Positions 5,304 through 8,985 of a DNA stretch of 8,985 bases are shown here, one piece after another (position 1 is the stretch's first letter; each line of letters starts with the position of its first letter). The notes beneath the pieces are model-generated. The model was given only the letters and a program-made list of their open reading frames with translations. It searched no databases and was not told where the DNA came from. Location of the stretch: positions 1 to 8,985 of the forward strand of contig PMHU01000335.1 of assembly GCA_003156795.1 (NCBI GenBank), written 5' to 3'. This DNA comes from Acidimicrobiaceae bacterium. Lineage in GTDB: Bacteria > Actinomycetota > Acidimicrobiia > Acidimicrobiales > Palsa-688. The position numbers were made by a program, and so were the translations under genes.

Positions 5304-6506
5304 TCACTCGACGGGAGGGAAGGGCGCCCCCTCGTCGATTAGCTTCTGCAGCGCCATGATCCGGGCCGGACGGCGCATGCCGAGGGCGGCGACGAGCCGT
5401 CCGCGGCGGCCGTAAGCGGCCACGAAGCGGCTGTCGTCGAAGCCGCCTTCGATCATCATCACCTCGTCGCCGGGGTTCGTCTGCCCGACGAACTGCAGCT
5501 TCACACCGTGCTGGTCCGACCAGAAATAAGGCGTCGGGCCATATGGTGTTGACGCGTCGCCTTGGATGAGCGAGTGGGCGGCGGCCTCGGCCTGCTCCGC
5601 GGCGTTGGTCCAGTGCTCGACCCGTACGCGCTTTCCGTAACCGGGGTGGGCCCAGCACGCCACGTCGCCGGCCGCGACCACGCCGGGGATCGGTCGCCCG
5701 CCGCTCAGAGCACTCAATCTCTGGTCGCACAAGACACCGTTGTCGAGGTCCACCCCCGATTTTTCGAGCCAGGCCGTAGTCGGAGACACGCCGACGCCGA
5801 CGACCACGACGTCGGCAGGAACCACCGTCCCGTCCGAAAGTCGCACGCCTTCGGGCCGACCCGACCCCTCGATCGCCTCGACTCCCACCCCGACGCGGAC
5901 GTCGACGCCATGGGCGCGATGCCATCGGGCCAGGGCTTCGCCCATCTCGGCTCCGATTGCTCGCTCCAACGGTACGGGCAAAGCTTCGAGCACCGATACT
6001 TCCAATCCACGCTGGTGGGCGCTCGCCGCCACTTCGAGGCCGATGAAGCCGGCTCCGATCACGACCACTCGCTGAGCCCCGGCCAGGTCATCCCGTAGGG
6101 ACGTGGCGTCGTCGATGGTGCGCAAGTAGTGCACCCCGGGCCCGGCCGGGGCCATGGGCAGAAGGCGGGGGTGGGCGCCGGTGGCGATCACCAATCGGTC
6201 GTATGGGAGGTCGTCGCCGCCGCCCAGTTTCACCCGCCGCCCGACCAGGTCGAGCCCCGTCGCGGTGACGCCTAGCAGCCACTCCGCTTCGAACCCCGCT
6301 TCGATGTGCAGTTCGGCCTGACCCGGTTCGATCTTTCCGGTGAGAACCTGCTTCGAGAGAGGCGGTCGGTCATAAGGCCGGTGACGCTCGGCCCCCACGA
6401 CGGTCAGAGGGCCGTCGTGGCCGCCGCGTCGAAGCGCCTCGGCCGCCCTCAATCCGGCGAGCGAACCCCCGACGACGACGGCTCGTGGCTGCATCACCAC
6501 GACCAT
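5304..6506 (-). CDS. FAD/NAD(P)-dependent oxidoreductase of the ferredoxin reductase (rhodocoxin/BphA4-like) type (400 aa)
   Basis: The order of motifs matches the pyridine-nucleotide-disulfide oxidoreductase fold of oxygenase-coupled ferredoxin reductases. There is an N-terminal FAD dinucleotide motif GGSLAGLRAAEALR (13-26), the DRPPLSK flavin motif (46-52), the NAD(P)-binding motif VVVIGAGFIGLEVAASA (147-163), a second FAD motif GVVAAGDVA (275-283), and the EHW (297-299) and PYFWSDQ (326-332) elements of the C-terminal reductase domain. Glu174 at the end of the second strand of the NAD domain suggests preference for NADH. Such enzymes pass electrons to a 2Fe-2S ferredoxin serving a P450 or Rieske oxygenase; none of these partners is in the window. 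Start candidates are ATG at 6506 and ATG at 6494, neither with a clear ribosome binding site. It is only 31 bp from the divergent gene at 6538. Confidence 0.9.
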   Translation of the reverse strand: MVVVMQPRAVVVGGSLAGLRAAEALRRGGHDGPLTVVGAERHRPYDRPPLSKQVLTGKIEPGQAELHIEAGFEAEWLLGVTATGLDLVGRRVKLGGGDDLPYDRLVIATGAHPRLLPMAPAGPGVHYLRTIDDATSLRDDLAGAQRVVVIGAGFIGLEVAASAHQRGLEVSVLEALPVPLERAIGAEMGEALARWHRAHGVDVRVGVGVEAIEGSGRPEGVRLSDGTVVPADVVVVGVGVSPTTAWLEKSGVDLDNGVLCDQRLSALSGGRPIPGVVAAGDVACWAHPGYGKRVRVEHWTNAAEQAEAAAHSLIQGDASTPYGPTPYFWSDQHGVKLQFVGQTNPGDEVMMIEGGFDDSRFVAAYGRRGRLVAALGMRRPARIMALQKLIDEGAPFPPVE

Positions 6507-6537
6507 ACCGGCGGGCCGGCCGTGCCAGCATGGGCGG

Positions 6538-7017
6538 GTGCGATGCGCGGACTGGTTCTCGGCTCGTCTCCCCGCTCACTGGGATGCCCGCGGCATCGAC
6601 GTGATCGAGGATCAGGACGAGGTTCTCGCCGTCGTCGACCTCGGCGAGGAGTCACTCGACGATGCCGGCATCCGGCTGTTTCGCGAACGCACCCGGGACG
6701 AGCGGATGCAGATAGCCCAAGCAGCCGAAGCCGAGTTCGGGAAAAGGGTGTCGTGGGGGGCGAGGTCCGGAGAGCTGGTCATGTCGTTTACGACCACGTC
6801 GGTTCCCGTCATGACCCGCCTTCGCCTGCCCGAACGTCGGGTCCTCGACACGCTGATCGATGCCGGGGTGGCGAGGACCCGTAGCGAAGCGCTGGCGTGG
6901 TGTGTGCGGCTGGTGGCCAGCAACGAGGAGCGTTGGATATCCGAGCTCCGCAGCGCGTTCGAGGCGGTCGATGCCGTGCGGGAAAGGGGGCCGGAAAGCC
7001 GCCGACGAGATCGCTAG
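6538..7017 (+). CDS. Conserved actinobacterial hypothetical protein with ribbon-helix-helix-like C-terminus (159 aa)
   Basis: I recognise the general type but know of no assigned function. The N-terminal half (1-70) is acidic and helical. KRVSWG (69-74) leads to a short strand, and residues 92-127 have the pattern of a ribbon-helix-helix fold: strand MTRLRLPER, helix RVLDTLIDAGVA, then RTRSEALAWCVRLVASN, where the R-S-EA helix start is typical of CopG/Arc-type proteins. DNA binding or dimerisation is therefore possible but unproven. The start is GTG at 6538; GGGCGG just before it is a poor ribosome binding site, and an overlapping ATG at 6543 is in the wrong frame. It is divergent from the reductase, and its stop TAG overlaps the sufU stop in the palindrome CTAG (7014-7017). 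Confidence 0.75.
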   Translation: MRCADWFSARLPAHWDARGIDVIEDQDEVLAVVDLGEESLDDAGIRLFRERTRDERMQIAQAAEAEFGKRVSWGARSGELVMSFTTTSVPVMTRLRLPERRVLDTLIDAGVARTRSEALAWCVRLVASNEERWISELRSAFEAVDAVRERGPESRRRDR

Positions 7018-7511
7018 GGCTGCACGGATGACAGGTGGTCCAAGGCCTGCACCAGAGTGTTCCAGGAGAGGGTGGCGCACTTGATTCGCACCGGGAACTT
7101 GACCACTCCCTGCAAGGCTTCGAGGTCGCCGAGCGATACCTCGACCTCGTCCTCGGCGTCTCCGGAATCGTCCTCGCTGCCGTCCTCGGCCCCGTCGAGG
7201 CGCTGCTCGTGGATCGACATCATGGCCTTGAACTTCCGGATGGTGGCCCGGGCCTCAGCCAGGCTCTTGCCCTTGACCGCTGTCGACATCATTGAAGCGG
7301 AAGACTGGCTAATGGAACAGCCCTGTCCGGTCAGCTTGATGTCGTCCACGCAGTCCCCATCGAGCTGTAGGTACAGGGTGATCTCGTCACCGCACAGCGG
7401 GTTGAAGCCGGTTTCGGCGTAGGCGGGGGGAATCGGCAGCTCGCCCCGGTTGCGGGGGTTGCGATAGTGGTCGAGGATGATTTCTCGGTATAGGTCTTCG
7501 AGACCGGGCAT
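7014..7511 (-). CDS. sufU: SufU, Fe-S cluster assembly sulfur-transfer protein (165 aa)
   Basis: SufU accepts persulfide sulfur from the SufS cysteine desulfurase through a zinc-bound site and passes it to the SufBCD scaffold. The zinc/active-site residues are all visible: Cys40 and Asp42 (NPLCGDE), Cys65 (GQGCSISQSSASMM) and Cys145 (RIKCATLSW). The N-terminal LYREIILDHYRNPRN (7-21) is characteristic, and the insertion between the second and third cysteines distinguishes SufU from IscU. That insertion contains an unusually acidic stretch (about 106-125, roughly half Asp/Glu), so the protein is somewhat longer than the 145-155 residues common for SufU. The ATG at 7511 has AGGA with a suitable spacer; upstream in-frame sequence is shadow of sufS. 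It begins 20 bp after the sufS stop, in the same operon. Confidence 0.95.
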   Translation of the reverse strand: MPGLEDLYREIILDHYRNPRNRGELPIPPAYAETGFNPLCGDEITLYLQLDGDCVDDIKLTGQGCSISQSSASMMSTAVKGKSLAEARATIRKFKAMMSIHEQRLDGAEDGSEDDSGDAEDEVEVSLGDLEALQGVVKFPVRIKCATLSWNTLVQALDHLSSVQP

Positions 7512-7531
7512 GGGCTGTCCTGTGCTCGTAA

Positions 7532-8758
7532 TCAGGCGAATAGGCGGTCGGCGGTGGCGAGGGCGTCCACGAGGGCGTCCACGTCCGCCCCATCGTTGTA
7601 CACCGAAAAGGATGCTCGCGCCGTGGCGCCCACGCCTAATCGGCGCATGAGCGGCTTGGCGCAGTGGTGACCGGCCCGCACGCAAACTCCTGATTCGTCC
7701 AGGACTTGCGACAGGTCGTGGGGGTGTACGTCCTTGTAGTTGAACGAGATCACCCCACCCCGCAACGAGGCGTCGAGAGGCCCGTGGATGACCAGGTCTG
7801 GGTATCGGTCCCTTAAGGTGGTGAGGGCGTAAGCCGTGAGTTCCCGTTCGTGGTCGCGCACCGCCGGGAGCCCGATCGCGGTCAGGTAGTCGACGGCGGC
7901 CGATAGACCCACCGCTTCGGCGATCGGGGGGGTGCCGGCCTCGAACTTCCACGGGATGTCATTGGGTGTGAAGCCGTCGAGACGGACGTCGCGGATCATC
8001 TCGCCTCCGCCGAGGAACGGCGGCATGGCGTCGAGGAGTTCCGCACGCGCCCACAAGGCGCCGATACCGGTGGGTCCGAGCATCTTGTGACCCGTCAGTC
8101 CGAAGAAGTCGGCGCCGAGGGCCTTGACATCGGTAGGCAGGTGCGGCGCCAGCTGCGCGCCGTCGACGAGCACCATGGCGCCGGCTGCGTGAGCTGCGTC
8201 GGCGATCAACCGGATCGGGTTGATGGTGCCGAGGACGTTGGAAACGGCGGTAACGCCGACGAGCTTTGCCCCGTCGAGGATCTCGTCGAGGTTCGACAGG
8301 TCGAGCAGTCCGTCGTCGGTGACGGGAAGGTAGCGCAGCTCTATGCCCCGTTCGGCTTTGAGGGCGAGCCACGGGACCAGGTTCGAGTGGTGCTCCATCT
8401 CGGTCAACACCACCACGTCACCGGCGTTGAGGTTGCTGCGACCCCACGAGTAGGCAACCAGGTTGATGGCTTCGGTCACGTTCTTCGTGAACACCACTTC
8501 GCTGGTACTCGACGCTCCGATGAACCTCGCCACCGACGCCCGCCCCGCCTCGAAGAGCCGGGTGGCCTCCTCGGCGATGGTGTACACGCCGCGGTGGACG
8601 TTGGCGTGGGTCGTCTCGTAGTACTGGCTCATGGCCTCGATGACCGCGGTGGGCTTCTGAGAGGACGAGGCCGAGTCGAGGTACACCAGGCGCTTGCCGT
8701 GGACCAGCCGGTCCAAGATCGGGAAGTCCTTCTTGATGAGGACCGGATCTATCGCCAT
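7532..8758 (-). CDS. sufS: SufS, cysteine desulfurase of the SUF system (408 aa)
   Basis: This class V aminotransferase-fold, PLP-dependent enzyme takes sulfur from L-cysteine, forms a persulfide and hands it to SufU, releasing alanine. Visible residues are the PLP-stacking His in EMEHHSN (120-126), Asp199 and Gln202 of VDGAQ for the cofactor ring, Lys225 in LTGHKMLGP as the Schiff-base lysine, the persulfide Cys366 in RAGHHCAKPLMRRLG, and Arg381 in RASFSVYN for the substrate carboxylate. The RAGHHC form with a short active-site loop is that of group II (SufS/CsdA) enzymes. The length is normal. The ATG lies within the last codons of sufC (10-bp overlap) and is preceded by AGAAGGG, so translation is probably coupled. 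Confidence 0.97.
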   Translation of the reverse strand: MAIDPVLIKKDFPILDRLVHGKRLVYLDSASSSQKPTAVIEAMSQYYETTHANVHRGVYTIAEEATRLFEAGRASVARFIGASSTSEVVFTKNVTEAINLVAYSWGRSNLNAGDVVVLTEMEHHSNLVPWLALKAERGIELRYLPVTDDGLLDLSNLDEILDGAKLVGVTAVSNVLGTINPIRLIADAAHAAGAMVLVDGAQLAPHLPTDVKALGADFFGLTGHKMLGPTGIGALWARAELLDAMPPFLGGGEMIRDVRLDGFTPNDIPWKFEAGTPPIAEAVGLSAAVDYLTAIGLPAVRDHERELTAYALTTLRDRYPDLVIHGPLDASLRGGVISFNYKDVHPHDLSQVLDESGVCVRAGHHCAKPLMRRLGVGATARASFSVYNDGADVDALVDALATADRLFA

Positions 8759-8985
8759 GCTTCGTACCCTTCTCGTTCGATGAGGAGCGCCAGCTCCGGG
8801 CCCCCGCTCGTCACCACCCGCCCGTCGACGAGCAAGTGGACCACGTCGGGATTCAGCTGTTCGAGGATGCGGTGGTAGTGGGTCACGACCACGACCCCGA
8901 GGTCCGGGCGGGCTTCGCGGACCGACGTCACGCCACGGGCGACGACGCCGAGGGCGTCGATGTCCAGCCCGGAGTCGGTCTCGTC
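8749..8985 (-). CDS. sufC: SufC, ATPase of the SufBCD scaffold, C-terminal 78 residues (cut by window edge)
   Basis: The frame is open to the right edge and begins with DETDSGLDIDALGVVARG, the Walker B end and D-loop of SufC-type ABC ATPases. It continues through the H-loop His in VVTHYHRILEQL to a typical SufC tail, VHLLVDGRVVTSGGPELA, ending near EGYEAW. SufC powers conformational change of the SufB-SufD scaffold during cluster assembly and has no membrane partner. The TAG stop overlaps the start of sufS by 10 bp. The Walker A and signature motifs, and presumably sufB and sufD, lie outside the window. Confidence 0.95.
   Translation of the reverse strand, partial: DETDSGLDIDALGVVARGVTSVREARPDLGVVVVTHYHRILEQLNPDVVHLLVDGRVVTSGGPELALLIEREGYEAWR

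Noticed and set aside
5274..5311. Small inverted repeat TCGAG-TCA-CTCGA (5299-5311) as a terminator between the DUF3039 and reductase genes
   Set aside because: The stem is only 5 bp, has no T-run and overlaps the reductase stop codon, so it does not support a terminator call.
7512..7952. Extension of the sufU frame upstream to 7952
   Set aside because: It lies fully inside sufS, translates to Arg/Pro-rich shadow sequence, and the ATG at 7511 has a ribosome binding site and the family N-terminus.
8087..8878. Plus-strand open frame of 263 codons opposite sufS and sufC
   Set aside because: It is antisense to two confidently identified genes and has no domain signal.

Overview
This is a GC-rich window with short intergenic gaps, several promoters that appear to drive leaderless or nearly leaderless mRNAs, and a gene set typical of Actinomycetota: a DUF3039 protein, a RipA-like NlpC/P60 hydrolase, a PaaX-family regulator and a SufC-SufS-SufU iron-sulfur operon. 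The style suggests an uncultured lineage such as Acidimicrobiia, but no rRNA or marker gene is present to prove it. Every gene from start to end looks intact. The only partial genes are the two cut by the window edges. No mobile element, tRNA, rRNA or CRISPR array was seen.

Layout. Positions 1-84 (minus) hold the first 28 codons of an unidentified small protein. Divergent from it is a 333-residue protein with a C-terminal ArsR-type winged helix (182-1183, plus), whose start codon lies inside a perfect 7-bp inverted repeat. A membrane fatty-acid-desaturase-like enzyme follows (1270-2226, plus) with its own promoter. Facing it is a minus-strand series: an NlpC/P60 peptidoglycan hydrolase (4841-3720), a class III nucleotide cyclase with a C-terminal YHS-like Cys motif (3664-3005), and a PaaX-family regulator (about 3053-2223) overlapping the cyclase. 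A 156-bp divergent region separates the hydrolase from a DUF3039 protein (4998-5273, plus). Convergent to that is an FAD/NAD(P)-dependent ferredoxin-reductase-type enzyme (6506-5304, minus). Only 31 bp away and divergent is a 159-residue protein with a ribbon-helix-helix-like C-terminus (6538-7017, plus). The right end is the tail of the suf operon on the minus strand: sufC (partial), sufS and sufU, tightly packed.

How the genes fit together. The suf genes supply sulfur mobilisation (SufS), sulfur acceptance (SufU) and the scaffold ATPase (SufC) for Fe-S cluster assembly; sufB and sufD are expected beyond the right edge. The ArsR-like protein probably autoregulates through the palindrome at its start, and may also act on the desaturase promoter, which carries a similar half-site pair. 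The cyclase and PaaX regulator are probably co-translated.

I found no convincing wholly new system. The leads most worth checking are the operator over a leaderless start codon with a related site at the next promoter, the cyclase-YHS/PaaX overlapping pair, and the two convergent gene pairs whose stop codons overlap within four bases.
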